Shown here: piece after piece, positions 34,853-44,307 of the stretch
Layout of the letters: every line of letters begins with the position of its first letter
Position numbering within the stretch: position 1 is the stretch's first letter
Assembly (NCBI GenBank): GCA_965230065.1
Contig: OZ245942.1
Location: 7,130,001-7,194,000 of the forward strand
Source: G965230065 sp965230065
GTDB taxonomy: Bacteria > Bacteroidota > Bacteroidia > Cytophagales > Cyclobacteriaceae
Reading direction: 5' to 3'
DNA length: 64,000 nucleotides
Notes under the pieces: model-generated
The model's database searches: none
Seen by the model: the letters and a program-made list of their open reading frames with translations, nothing else
Told to the model about the DNA's origin: nothing
Translations under genes and position numbers: made by a program

Positions 34853-34876
34853 CGTAAAAGTGATTTTTTATGTATC
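34853..34876. terminator. Terminator-like hairpin between convergent genes
   Basis: GTGAT and ATCAC, extended by A-rich and T-rich arms, form an imperfect stem in the 51-bp spacer between the DUF4251 stop and the last T6SS gene. T runs on both strands suit bidirectional use. Confidence 0.4.
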
Positions 34877-34882
34877 ACCTTT

Positions 34883-35986
34883 TTACTTTTCCTGACTTTG
34901 ACCTGAAAATATTTCTTTCTTTTTTGTAAAATAATCCAACTGATCTACCGGCACATCGCTGTTTTTTAATGTTGAAATGACCGAAGCCGCATCCATGCGG
35001 GAAGCATCTATACTTTCAGAGGTTTTTAACAGTTCCAGGTCTTTCACTTTTTTATTGGTTGTTGCCATCACTTCATCAAAAACTTCCTGTATCCTTAACG
35101 TCAGTTCTTCCGGTGCCATCGTTGTTCCTTTATTCAGCTCAAAAAGGTCATTGATACAGGAATTACCCTGATGCATGACATAATGCTTACCCGTTTCACT
35201 GGCTTTTGTTTTCCAATCTACCGCACCAGAAGCAGCAGAAAATTGGCTGATTTGCGACAACCGCTGTTGCACTACCGGGCTCAAAATTTCATCCCTAAGT
35301 TGAGGAATAAATTCATCATAAGTCGCATGGGAATCAGGATGCCTTACCTGAACTGCAAAAAAGTGAGAAGGTTTTGTTACCAGCAAGTTGATGATTTCAT
35401 CAGGATCAACCTTCGTATTATCCGCCTGGGCATGGTTCCCGGCATCGCCAATATGAATAAGCACATTGGTTTCATGCTGTTTCAAGTGATCCAGTTTTAG
35501 GGCTTCCCGCAAACCAAAATATACAGCTTCGGGTTCATCATCATCATCGCGCACCAGGGCGGTTACGCTATTGATCCAACCCGCTACATCTTCTGCTGCG
35601 TTCCTTCGGCGGGTATGGTCCCAGAGAAATGCACCCTCGGCAGCATCACGGTAAAAAAGGGCGGCATACCTGAACTCTTTAACACTATCGGCCTGTCCTT
35701 CTGAAAAAGTAAGGATTGCTTTGCTAATGGCCGGATAATACACACCCATATCGTTGGTAGCATCTACTACAAACAGGATATTAATTTTTTGCTGGCCGTC
35801 CATCACAGAATCTACCTTCGCTTTAAAACCCGACATCCAGGGCGGGGTATCGGGAATAGAGTTAAAAGTGGAAGGCACCCGTATTAATAAATATACTGAC
35901 AAGCATACAAGCAATATAGATACAAGCAAAAAACCAGAAAATTTACGGCGGGCCGCGGAGCGTGCTTGGTGGTTGAGAGGTTTCAT
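34883..35986 (-). CDS. Short TssR-like vWA membrane protein of T6SS-iii
   Basis: A 367-residue protein. A basic N-terminus and one helix (about residues 17-36, FSGFLLVSILLVCLSVYLL) are followed by a von Willebrand A-like domain starting INILFVVDATNDMGVYYPAI (about residues 68-87). The MIDAS is degenerate (D75-A-T77-N-D79 instead of D-x-S-x-S). The domain continues through ETNVLIHIGDAGNHAQ. The last 70 residues are helical. T6SS-iii loci encode a large vWA protein, TssR. This one is much shorter, and its N-terminal anchor recalls the small protein TssO. It is the last gene of the T6SS operon, 71 bp after tssK. A role in the trans-envelope complex is inferred. Confidence 0.55.
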   Translation of the reverse strand: MKPLNHQARSAARRKFSGFLLVSILLVCLSVYLLIRVPSTFNSIPDTPPWMSGFKAKVDSVMDGQQKINILFVVDATNDMGVYYPAISKAILTFSEGQADSVKEFRYAALFYRDAAEGAFLWDHTRRRNAAEDVAGWINSVTALVRDDDDEPEAVYFGLREALKLDHLKQHETNVLIHIGDAGNHAQADNTKVDPDEIINLLVTKPSHFFAVQVRHPDSHATYDEFIPQLRDEILSPVVQQRLSQISQFSAASGAVDWKTKASETGKHYVMHQGNSCINDLFELNKGTTMAPEELTLRIQEVFDEVMATTNKKVKDLELLKTSESIDASRMDAASVISTLKNSDVPVDQLDYFTKKKEIFSGQSQEK

Positions 35987-36057
35987 TAACTGCTATTATA
36001 TAAAATCTGGTAACTAGAAGAAGCAAGTTAACGAAAAATCATAAAATTTATCCATAA

Positions 36058-37230
36058 CTAAAAATTCCACAACCCCTTTTTCTTACGGGTTTCTTCTTCT
36101 TCGTTGATAAAAATACTGGGCTTAGGCTCAGGCGCTTTGGGAGTCTCTTTGCCTTTGCCAATATAATCCAGCTGACTCAGTTTTCGGAACAAAGCACCCA
36201 TCATATTCAAAAACTTGTCTGAGCTTTTAATACTGCGGCTGATGTCCGTATGGTTATATTCCTGCTCCAGCAGTGTATCTGTGGTGTTTTCAAACATACC
36301 CGGCCGGAGGTCTGACCATTCCATGAAATATTTCAACATTTCTTCCTTTCCGGTATCACTCACACAAGCTACAGCCGTTTTTACAACCCGCGCAAAACGG
36401 GCAAAAAACTCTACCATAAAAATAGGCGATTGCTGTGGAATAGCAAGCCGGTAATGATCCATATTGTTAGAAAGGAAATCAGCCATTTTATCAGCCAGAT
36501 AATGCACATTTTCAGCCAACTGCCCACGTTCATTTTTTATCTTAATTTTTTTGATAATACTGATTGTATCTGCCCCCAACTGCCCCAAAGCGTTACCAAA
36601 CTCATAATATACATTCATTAATGGAGGATAACTCTGCACAGTAGTAGCAGCCGGAAAATATTGTTCGGTAAGCTTGGCTTCATTGCTAATTACCCGCACT
36701 TGTCCGATTGTGAGATGATACGCCCCAATGTCTGTGATATTAGTTTGGTCGGATGGCACAATCTCCAGACGGTATTCAGGCATAGTGTAAGGATACCGCA
36801 GCGGGGTTTCCTCCGGCTCAGGCTGCCCCACCTGAACTCTTGAAAACGGATTGGCCGTCACAATCACATCCAACAGGAGCTTGTCAGGATTATCAATCTT
36901 ATAAGTTGCTTCCAATGACTGGTTCAATGCCTGTTCACCTGAAAACCTATTACCCGTTAGTTCTATGCGAACTCCCCCACGCGTAATGGCCCTGCATGCC
37001 AGTACTTTCACCCGCAACAAATCATTTTGCTCGAGTTGTACACGTATATCCAGCGATTGCTTATCATTGGGCGAAGCCGGCAATACCCCATAGTTATAAT
37101 CCGTAAGGTTTGCACTGATGGCATCCCTAACTTGTTCATACATTGCATTTTCCTGATGGACAAAATGCTGTTTGGAAATTTTCATTCCATCCACCCAGTT
37201 TACCGGTAAATATTTGATTTCAGGCAACAT
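36058..37230 (-). CDS. tssK: T6SS baseplate protein TssK
   Basis: A 390-residue protein beginning with the family's N-terminal shell motif (VNWVDGMKISKQHFVHQENA). TssK trimers link the T6SS baseplate wedge (TssF/TssG) to the membrane complex. The middle (about residues 130-300) is the helical stem with FFARFARVVKTAVACVSDTG and the C-terminus is a short Lys/Glu-rich tail after the head domain. The length is near that of Bacteroidota homologues. It sits 6 bp downstream of tssN. Here the membrane partner is presumably TssN. Confidence 0.85.
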   Translation of the reverse strand: MLPEIKYLPVNWVDGMKISKQHFVHQENAMYEQVRDAISANLTDYNYGVLPASPNDKQSLDIRVQLEQNDLLRVKVLACRAITRGGVRIELTGNRFSGEQALNQSLEATYKIDNPDKLLLDVIVTANPFSRVQVGQPEPEETPLRYPYTMPEYRLEIVPSDQTNITDIGAYHLTIGQVRVISNEAKLTEQYFPAATTVQSYPPLMNVYYEFGNALGQLGADTISIIKKIKIKNERGQLAENVHYLADKMADFLSNNMDHYRLAIPQQSPIFMVEFFARFARVVKTAVACVSDTGKEEMLKYFMEWSDLRPGMFENTTDTLLEQEYNHTDISRSIKSSDKFLNMMGALFRKLSQLDYIGKGKETPKAPEPKPSIFINEEEETRKKKGLWNF

Positions 37231-37236
37231 CTTATT

Positions 37237-38082
37237 TTATTTTTTCAAGTCTTGTAAAGATACCCGCTTAGCATTAATCAGGACATTATCTTCTATCATA
37301 TTTGATTTCACTGTCAGGTCAGGGTCAACCACTTTTCTGCCATGCCACCAGGAAGGCTTGATATAAAACATCCAACTGAACGGCGTTTCAGCGCTATCAG
37401 GTTGTATTTGTCCTTCCGGATGCCCCTGGTTATAATCCCGCAAAAAGGAATGGAACAGGTCACCCACTACCATGCCCAAAGGCGCACGAATGGTAAATTT
37501 GGAATACTTACTTTCATACATATTTTTTGCTATCCTGAATTGCACCCGTATGGAGTTCTGCAAATCAGCCTCGGGTACGGTATGCGTTGGCACAAATTGC
37601 CAGGTTTTATACAAAGGTGCAGGAATTCCTTGTGCCAAACAATAAGTTTTATGCATCAGATACGGTAAAGGGAACGTCAAAACCACGCTTGCCAACGGCC
37701 CATGATACCCACTCGTATGCAATAAATAAAATACCAGTAAAAAGCCCGCTCCTCCGAGTAAAGTAAGCAATAATGTAAACAAAGTTTCTGCAAAGAAATA
37801 GCGTTTTATACTCCAGGGCAGTACTTTATGCATAAGCCAGGTGTGCAATACACCTAATCCAAGAAAACCCAACTGTAACAAAAAGTATGTAAACCGAGGG
37901 CGGGTGATCTCAAGCAACCCGGTGGAACCTATTGCTGCGAATGCCAGCAGGGCTGCCAGGATATATATGATGGTATGTTTAACAGGTTGTTTTTTCTTGG
38001 TTATGATTACAAAAAAAACAATTCCTGTAATAAGCGCTAGCCCAAAAAGTGCCAGCATTGTTATCAAAATTTCTGTTTCCAT
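37237..38082 (-). CDS. tssN: T6SS-iii membrane protein TssN
   Basis: A 281-residue protein with five hydrophobic helices in the first 150 residues (about 5-27, 36-58, 65-86, 96-122 and 128-146) and a soluble C-terminal half (FRIAKNMYESKYSKFTIRAP with DLFHSFLRDYNQG). This is the layout of TssN, the membrane component specific to T6SS-iii, which replaces the TssJLM complex of proteobacterial systems. It lies between tssG and tssK in the operon (29 bp and 6 bp gaps). It identifies the subtype of the locus. Confidence 0.85.
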   Translation of the reverse strand: METEILITMLALFGLALITGIVFFVIITKKKQPVKHTIIYILAALLAFAAIGSTGLLEITRPRFTYFLLQLGFLGLGVLHTWLMHKVLPWSIKRYFFAETLFTLLLTLLGGAGFLLVFYLLHTSGYHGPLASVVLTFPLPYLMHKTYCLAQGIPAPLYKTWQFVPTHTVPEADLQNSIRVQFRIAKNMYESKYSKFTIRAPLGMVVGDLFHSFLRDYNQGHPEGQIQPDSAETPFSWMFYIKPSWWHGRKVVDPDLTVKSNMIEDNVLINAKRVSLQDLKK

Positions 38083-38111
38083 GCAAGAAGTTAAAAACTT
38101 ATTATATTAAA

Positions 38112-39044
38112 TCAAATTGTTGATGTATATCCTAGCAAAGCAGCCTCTTTTGGTTCCGTAAATAAGATCGGCTCACTCTCCTTTTTTGCCGATATTTTCA
38201 ATACTGGCTCAACCTCTACCGGAAGAAAATGGTTGTACAGCAGTTCAAGTACTGTGTGCGCGCTTCCACCCGGTAAATAGTCAGGTAAATCTTTTTTCTT
38301 CAGGGGGCCAATGTTTACCTGTATGGCCGGAATTTCGTCAAACCATGTATTTCCTAAAATAAAGTCTACTCCCAGGTTACATGCTCCCAACGGATACTGA
38401 TACCCTTCCGTGCTTTGCTTTTGAGGCGGTATCCATTGTAAAGAAACGGGTTGGCCTAAAATTGCCTCGAAGCACAGGGCTGTAACCGGCAAATTACCCA
38501 CAATATGGTAAAATAATGGCAAAAGAAAGTAATATACGGCTGACTGTTGCCGGCTTAAGGCTGGCTGATGTCCCCAAAACCTGGCAAATACTCCCTGATG
38601 TGCAGCCCCGGAAAAGGCAAACAAGGCTTTTCTTTCTTCTATCTCTGACAGGCTTCTGAGCCGGAAAAACTCTTGCTCAAGGGGAAGAAAAAAGTTTCGT
38701 GCCTGTTTCTCTTCTTCTCTGTGCTGTTTGAACTCTGCCACCGAATCTTCGGTAGTCTTGAAAGCTTTGGTCATGGTTTGATGGAAAAGCCCTTCGGGCA
38801 ACATGTCGTACAAACCTTCGCGGGAAATATCAATATGCAAAACCTCCGTCTTTCCCGATTTTTTTCCCCTCAATTCTACGCCCAATATATCTTTACTGTA
38901 TGGCCTTTTGAATACACCTTTGGTCTGAACAACAACGTGGTCAAGGTCAACCGTTTCATTTTCCAGCAAAACAGCCAATATTGCCTCAATGCGAATATCT
39001 GCACCAAGCGATGAAATAAGTTCGTTTAATGGTTTATCTTTCAT
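38112..39044 (-). CDS. tssG: T6SS baseplate protein TssG
   Basis: A 310-residue soluble protein. The central region (FFLPLEQEFFRLRSLSEIEE, then GHQPALSRQQSAVYYFLLPL) and the ending match Bacteroidota TssG, which pairs with TssF in the baseplate wedge. Its gene starts 6 bp after tssF, the usual order. It is shorter than many proteobacterial forms, as expected for this subtype. Confidence 0.8.
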   Translation of the reverse strand: MKDKPLNELISSLGADIRIEAILAVLLENETVDLDHVVVQTKGVFKRPYSKDILGVELRGKKSGKTEVLHIDISREGLYDMLPEGLFHQTMTKAFKTTEDSVAEFKQHREEEKQARNFFLPLEQEFFRLRSLSEIEERKALFAFSGAAHQGVFARFWGHQPALSRQQSAVYYFLLPLFYHIVGNLPVTALCFEAILGQPVSLQWIPPQKQSTEGYQYPLGACNLGVDFILGNTWFDEIPAIQVNIGPLKKKDLPDYLPGGSAHTVLELLYNHFLPVEVEPVLKISAKKESEPILFTEPKEAALLGYTSTI

Positions 39045-39050
39045 TTCTAT

Positions 39051-40913
39051 TTATGCGTTGGAAAGTACGACACGAACTGGCAAGCTGATGGCTGATGATT
39101 TTTGTTGCAAAAAAGCCTCTAAATCTTTGCACAGCCCTTTCCATTCTTCTTCAGATGCATCAAAGCCGGGCGAAGGTTTAAGTTGCACATCTAAAGTGCG
39201 CTGAAGCCCCCTGTGTGGCAGAGGGTCATGCGCCATCCCTTTTTTCACAGTTACACCAGAAATTTTATTGCCTAATTCGGCGAAACAAGTTGATTTAATG
39301 TCTTCTGCAGTTACTATGCGCCCCCGGGTGAGCAAGGCGTTTTTGTAGGCATATAATTTTTCTGCATCATTTAAAGCCCCCCGGCCTCCATAAGAAGAAG
39401 CCAGGATCATCAGGTTTTCTTTTTGAAAATCAGAAGTTGCGACTGATTTCAGGTTGCTGCCCGAAACTATTTTATTGGCAAACTCACCATTGGTTGTCCA
39501 GTATTCTATCCATACATCTTCTGGCTTTTTGGGTTTTATCAGCATAAAGGGCATGGGGTCTTCCAGCAGCGATTTTCGCATAATATTTTGTTCTATCCGG
39601 CTCAGGTCTTGCCCTAGCTGCATAATTTCACGGGAAAGATTACTTCCACCCAAAGCGGTAAAGGCAACACTCTCATCGCGCATCATTTCCAATATATAAT
39701 TGACCATTTCAGTTGCATTACGCCGGTCAAACCGCCCTACCCCACCTTTTCGCACGGCATACGTTTCAGGCTCCTGCTGGTTGATTCTCCTGAAAGGTAC
39801 TGCCCGGTATTCACGGCTTCCCCCGGCAAAAACCCTTTTTACGGAAAGAAAATCTTCACCATTGGTGGGCAAAGGCACAATGTTAAAGTTTTTGTTAAGA
39901 GCAAACGGACGATTGCTATTGACAAGTTTTCTGTTGACAACCGGAAAGCTATTGATGTTGCACGATACCTCAGCCACAGCTTCTGCAGGAAGTCCGTGTG
40001 GCAATTGTACCCTGATCCATAACAAATCATCTTTTAACTTCTTCAGGTCATCCTCCATAAAAATTTGTTCAAACTCAGGAGGGTATTTTTTTGTTTGCAA
40101 ACTCTCTGCATCACCTGCAATGGTGATGAAACAATTTTCATACACAGCAATGGTATGCTTTTCTATTCTCTGGCCAGACTCATATTCGCTATAAATTGTA
40201 TTGGATGCCTCCGCTTCAGAATTTTCAGGGTGATGCTTATATCCGGATACGGTTTGCACCTGCTCCTCTCCCAAAAACCACCGGGATAACGGAAGTAACG
40301 GATAATAATTGGCTTTATCCGGGTCGTTCTTCCAGTCAAAAAAGAAAGACATGCCCTCGATGGACTTGATATTTTTATTCAATGATATCCCCAGCCAAAG
40401 GGTGGATGGCGGTAATGATTTTCCCGTTTGTGCCTGCATCAATTCATCTTTCAGGATGGGTGTAGTCTGCTGAACAATTTTATTATTTACACCTTGCAAA
40501 ACTACTTCAGCGTCAAAAAGTGTAAATGAAGAAGCTGGTGAAAAATAGACCGGTTTGGTGGTCATTTTAGCAGAATCATTGGGGTCCACCATTTCTTTCT
40601 CGAAGAGAAACTGATCTTCTGGCCGCACCTGAAAGGCCGGCTCTACAGCACGGACATGCAAAATAGCATGGGCAGGTTTGGGGCCGGTAAGCACTTCCGG
40701 AATAAGCAGGTGGGCCAGCCTTTCCAATACCCGGGTTTCGGAAGAAAATATTTCATTGGAAATTTTCTCAAACTCTACAGCACAGGCCCCTAAAAGGAGA
40801 TCAATCACCGGGTCAAACCCCTCCATTTCCGATTCCTGGAAGCCCCAAAGTTCGGCTGCTTTTTTTCGTAACCTTCTTCTTACTTTTTCCCTGTTAAAAT
40901 CTGATGGTTGCAT
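39051..40913 (-). CDS. tssF: T6SS baseplate protein TssF
   Basis: A 620-residue baseplate protein. The N-terminal part has the family pattern (WGFQESEMEGFDPVIDLLLG, LERLAHLLIPEVLTGPKPAH) and the C-terminal part the phage gp6-like region (YAYKNALLTRGRIVTAEDIK and TLDVQLKPSPGFDASEEEWK). TssF and TssG form the wedge that surrounds the VgrG spike. The gene follows the candidate effector gene with an 86-bp gap, the largest gap in this part of the operon. That suggests the effector was inserted between tssE and tssF. Confidence 0.9.
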   Translation of the reverse strand: MQPSDFNREKVRRRLRKKAAELWGFQESEMEGFDPVIDLLLGACAVEFEKISNEIFSSETRVLERLAHLLIPEVLTGPKPAHAILHVRAVEPAFQVRPEDQFLFEKEMVDPNDSAKMTTKPVYFSPASSFTLFDAEVVLQGVNNKIVQQTTPILKDELMQAQTGKSLPPSTLWLGISLNKNIKSIEGMSFFFDWKNDPDKANYYPLLPLSRWFLGEEQVQTVSGYKHHPENSEAEASNTIYSEYESGQRIEKHTIAVYENCFITIAGDAESLQTKKYPPEFEQIFMEDDLKKLKDDLLWIRVQLPHGLPAEAVAEVSCNINSFPVVNRKLVNSNRPFALNKNFNIVPLPTNGEDFLSVKRVFAGGSREYRAVPFRRINQQEPETYAVRKGGVGRFDRRNATEMVNYILEMMRDESVAFTALGGSNLSREIMQLGQDLSRIEQNIMRKSLLEDPMPFMLIKPKKPEDVWIEYWTTNGEFANKIVSGSNLKSVATSDFQKENLMILASSYGGRGALNDAEKLYAYKNALLTRGRIVTAEDIKSTCFAELGNKISGVTVKKGMAHDPLPHRGLQRTLDVQLKPSPGFDASEEEWKGLCKDLEAFLQQKSSAISLPVRVVLSNA

Positions 40914-40999
40914 GGAAGATTTATTTATGACCTTGATTGCTTTCTCAAGTATTATCTTTAATATCTTAACTTATAATAATGGCACAGCCAGTTTGTAAA

Positions 41000-41848
41000 C
41001 TATTCTGCAACAGGAGCAAAAATCACTTCTTTTTCATTTTCAGTTTTGGCTAAAAACATATTAACTTCAATAGCCAACATGCTTGCCAGGGAAGTGCCTT
41101 TTGTAACTACAGCATTTTTTATTACCATAGCAGAACCTTGAATAACAGCGGAACCGATATTATCATAATAAATATTTAGCTCATCCAGATTGCGCACTAT
41201 TTTTCCCGTCCTGTCTGCAATTTTAAACCTTCCAAAAGTATCCCTATAGGCATATAATGCATGCGCAGCTCCTTTTCCATTACTTTTCTTCCACCTTACT
41301 GCAAATAGAACTACCGATTTTTTATTTTCTTTAGTAAGGGCTTTCAACTTATTGATAGTGGGAACATTTTTCACCTCTTTTACCTTAGCTCCCAGCCCTT
41401 TAAGCACGGGCATAAACTCATTCATGTTTTTGGGAGGTTTAACACCTGTCCGCCCCATAATCTCTGAAGCTTTCACAAATATTTTATTTCCTGTATGCCT
41501 GAGGGCTTTAGCAGTAGCTACTGATGCACACCAGGGGCCCCTGGGGCTATATGTCCACTTTGCAGCCCCCAACCTGCCTAATTTGAATACCGGCCCGGCC
41601 AGTCCCAATATTCTTAATCCGTCTTCTGCATAGCCCCATCCTCCTTCTTTCACTCCTTCGCCTAAGCGCAAAATATCTACCAGTCCCGAACCTAATGCCA
41701 TTGAGGTGTAAACAGTTGTAGCTACAATTGCCCTACCATATCTGTCAATATCTGAGTTGCTACTATTTCTAACCCAAGTATCCAATGCTTTTTCCGCATC
41801 TTTATGCTGGGAGTCCCACCAATCTGCTATTTCTTCTAACCCAAACAT
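41000..41848 (-). CDS. Candidate T6SS effector: papain-like cysteine peptidase/deamidase fold
   Basis: A 282-residue protein with no known structural T6SS role. Residues 38-95 form a Gly-rich hydrophobic segment (YTSMALGSGLVDILRLGEGV, then GGWGYAEDGLRILGLAGP) of the kind that precedes toxin domains in secreted effectors. The following domain shows the papain/C39-like order of catalytic residues: Cys107 in GPWCASVATAKALRH, His196 in GKGAAHALYAYRD and Asp212 in FKIADRTGK. Cys107 is the only cysteine in the protein. ATG at 41848, 2 bp after the tssE stop, so it is translationally coupled into the structural operon. No obvious immunity gene is adjacent. The effector role is inference; a system-specific protease is the alternative. 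Confidence 0.6.
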   Translation of the reverse strand: MFGLEEIADWWDSQHKDAEKALDTWVRNSSNSDIDRYGRAIVATTVYTSMALGSGLVDILRLGEGVKEGGWGYAEDGLRILGLAGPVFKLGRLGAAKWTYSPRGPWCASVATAKALRHTGNKIFVKASEIMGRTGVKPPKNMNEFMPVLKGLGAKVKEVKNVPTINKLKALTKENKKSVVLFAVRWKKSNGKGAAHALYAYRDTFGRFKIADRTGKIVRNLDELNIYYDNIGSAVIQGSAMVIKNAVVTKGTSLASMLAIEVNMFLAKTENEKEVIFAPVAE

Positions 41849-41850
41849 AA

Positions 41851-42288
41851 TTAACTCAATGACAACGGACTAAAGAAAATATACTCCGTATGCTGAAACT
41901 GCTCATTGGTACGGGCAATTACACCAGAAATAATGATGGTGATCCTTTTTCTCAGCTTGATCGGTTTTTTGGTTTTCGGGTCTATCACCTTAGGCTCGTC
42001 CACGTCCAAATCTACCCTGATGGAAGAGAGCCTTTTTTCATTTCTCTCCAGGGCTTCTAAAATGGAAAGGTGTAATTCTTTTTTCCATTTGGTTACAGAG
42101 CGGATGGTTTCATAGTCTTTGTCCCATACAAAACACCCATAATTGTTATCGTATCGGTATTCTTTATAATGGGTTCGAAGGATCAAATGCACATGCTGCT
42201 TGATAGCATCAGATACTTCCAGTAATGGATGCCTTTTTTTGCTGGCAAGACTTTGGGTATTTAAGGGAATTTTATAGTAAGGCCGCAT
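41851..42288 (-). CDS. tssE: T6SS baseplate protein TssE (gp25-like)
   Basis: A 145-residue protein of the GPW/gp25 family, the baseplate component that nucleates sheath polymerisation. Recognisable parts are the N-terminal helix (EVSDAIKQHVHLILRTHYKE), the YRYDNNYGCFVWDKDYE segment, and the family's C-terminal beta sheet (IRVDLDVDEP and RITIIISGVI). It lies 8 bp downstream of vgrG and 2 bp upstream of the candidate effector. Confidence 0.85.
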   Translation of the reverse strand: MRPYYKIPLNTQSLASKKRHPLLEVSDAIKQHVHLILRTHYKEYRYDNNYGCFVWDKDYETIRSVTKWKKELHLSILEALERNEKRLSSIRVDLDVDEPKVIDPKTKKPIKLRKRITIIISGVIARTNEQFQHTEYIFFSPLSLS

Positions 42289-42296
42289 AGTATCTT

Positions 42297-44183
42297 TTAA
42301 TTTATCTTAACCAAAGCTCCTTTAATTTCTGCCATAGCCGAGCCATTGACAGAGGCTTTTGCACCTCCTTTTAATTCTGCCTGAGCTGTTCCCTCTACCA
42401 CTGCCTGAATACCTTTTAGCGTTGCATTTCCCGTACTTTCCAGAGTCATATTACCTGTACTTTCTATGGTGGTATTGCCCATGCTCTCCATATTCATATT
42501 ACCCATACTTTCTATGGTAACATTACCATCTACTTCCATGGTTGTTTCGGTTGACTTCATGGTGGTACCTGAGCCCGACTCCATGTCGATGGTATTACCA
42601 GCCTTCATGGTAATAGAGCCGTCTGAAGTAAAATCCATATCACCCGCTGCATACAACTCCATATCACCTTGCGTTTTGATACTGATTTTACCACTCCCAT
42701 CCAAGGTAAGTGAAATTTCATTGGTAGGACTATCGGCGTCCTTGTTCATGATTTTTATTTCTTCCTTTCCATCTTCATCGATGAAGTGAATTTGGTTGCC
42801 TGACCGGGTTTTAATCACTTTTAAATTATTCTTATCGTCATACCACGGCCCAGGTTTATCTTTTCCGTTGAACAGACTGCCAATCACATAAGGATTGTTC
42901 ATATTACCATGTTCAAAGCCAACCAATACTTCATCATCTACTTCCGGTATAAAGTAAAATCCCCGCTCTTCACCTGCATGTTGGTTGAGGATACGAATAA
43001 AAGGAGTTTCATCCTCTGACTGCCAGGGCATTCTCACCTTGATCCGCCCCAATTTTTCAGGGTCCATATTATCCGTCACGATGGCTGTTTGCGTCTCAGG
43101 AATAACCGGACGAATATTAGGGTTCGGAGGAGGGAAAGTAGCATCCCCGGGAATGGCCTCAAAATGATTTTGATAATTGCCTGTTCCGTCTGTAGAGTGT
43201 GAAACTTTGGTTACGATAAACTCACCATAATCCTCTTCATTTCTTCCTTCACCCGTAATATTGATGATCGTACCCACATTGATATAAGGGTTATCACTAA
43301 TACCCGAGGCAACCACCAACTCTTTGGCCTGTACATGTTTTTTAATCTCTACCAGATCTTTCAGTTCATTCTGATCCCCCACAGTGTGTGAGGATTCATA
43401 TTTAGCATCTTGTCTGAAAATTTCTTTTGATGCTTCCAATGCAAACTCTCCGTACTGTTCCAGGTCATTTACGGCAGCATCAGTAACGTCACTCTCATAG
43501 TTCTCTTTTTCGAGGTAATTGTAGGCCGCTGCTTTGAAGTTGAGCGGAACCGCCTTGAGCGAAAACCCAAAATCGAACAGATCTTTTTCCACCGGAAGGT
43601 CAATTTTTTTATCTTTATCCAGCTTACCAAATATTAGCTCAGTACCATTGAAAAAACACCATTCTCCGTACATCGCTGCTGCCCGGTTCATACAATGAAA
43701 GCTACTCTCTTTGAACTGTACAAAATACGGAAAGTTTTTGGAATAAGAAGGCTGTACTTTTATTTCCAAAGCATTGGACGGAACACTTCCTGAAAGTTCT
43801 TGCACAATATCAGAAAGCGACATATCATAAAAACAACGGCAGTGCATGGCACCATCCAGCAATATGGTAGGGCTTTGCCCGCGCACAATTACTTCCCTTT
43901 GTCCGCGCAGGTGTCTGGCCATACTTACCTCCGTGATCAGCCCTTTAAAAATATTTTTTTCTTGCCTGACAAAGACTTTGGGTTTCATGGAAATTTCCAC
44001 ATCTGCTCCTAAGAAGTCTTTTGCCTGGTTAAGCGCAGTTTGCCCTGTACCCTCGAAGGCATCCAGGGGGATCACAATTTCAAAATGATGGTGCCAGTCA
44101 ATGCGTTGAGAAATAGTGAGCCGGGAAAAAGGTGAGATGTGTTTTCCGTCAATCACAATGCTAACTTCAATTTGCTGTGCCAA
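42297..44183 (-). CDS. vgrG: T6SS spike protein VgrG (TssI)
   Basis: A 628-residue spike protein. The gp27-like hub fills about residues 1-360. The gp5 OB fold follows (TDNMDPEKLGRIKVRMPW, then FIPEVDDEVLVGFEHGNMNN). The C-terminal needle is a beta helix of octad-like repeats (GNVTIESM, GNMNMESM, GNTTIEST, GNMTLEST). No extra effector domain is fused. The frame begins with a TTG at 44183 (MAQQIEVS if initiated there); no in-frame ATG lies near, so a non-ATG start is likely. It is preceded by a terminator and a palindromic element that separate it from hcp. Confidence 0.9.
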   Translation of the reverse strand: MAQQIEVSIVIDGKHISPFSRLTISQRIDWHHHFEIVIPLDAFEGTGQTALNQAKDFLGADVEISMKPKVFVRQEKNIFKGLITEVSMARHLRGQREVIVRGQSPTILLDGAMHCRCFYDMSLSDIVQELSGSVPSNALEIKVQPSYSKNFPYFVQFKESSFHCMNRAAAMYGEWCFFNGTELIFGKLDKDKKIDLPVEKDLFDFGFSLKAVPLNFKAAAYNYLEKENYESDVTDAAVNDLEQYGEFALEASKEIFRQDAKYESSHTVGDQNELKDLVEIKKHVQAKELVVASGISDNPYINVGTIINITGEGRNEEDYGEFIVTKVSHSTDGTGNYQNHFEAIPGDATFPPPNPNIRPVIPETQTAIVTDNMDPEKLGRIKVRMPWQSEDETPFIRILNQHAGEERGFYFIPEVDDEVLVGFEHGNMNNPYVIGSLFNGKDKPGPWYDDKNNLKVIKTRSGNQIHFIDEDGKEEIKIMNKDADSPTNEISLTLDGSGKISIKTQGDMELYAAGDMDFTSDGSITMKAGNTIDMESGSGTTMKSTETTMEVDGNVTIESMGNMNMESMGNTTIESTGNMTLESTGNATLKGIQAVVEGTAQAELKGGAKASVNGSAMAEIKGALVKIN

Positions 44184-44217
44184 AACAGTGGGGTTTTATA
44201 TGAAAAGATAGTTGTTA

Positions 44218-44287
44218 GTTTATTGTTTGTAGTTTCAAGTTAGAGGTTATGGACTCAACCATAAACAAGAAACATTAAACAATAAAC
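44218..44287. repeat. Word-repeat palindrome D
   Basis: GTTTATTGTTT (44218-44228) is the exact complement of AAACAATAAAC (44277-44287). Between them are weaker inverted words (GTAGTTTCAAGTTA against CAAGAAACATTAA). The centre is GGTTATGGACTCAACCAT. The right arm shares AACAAGAAAC and AAACAATAAAC with element B at 12306. It lies between hcp and vgrG. Confidence 0.5.
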
Positions 44288-44307
44288 CCTAAAACATAAG
44301 TCTAATG

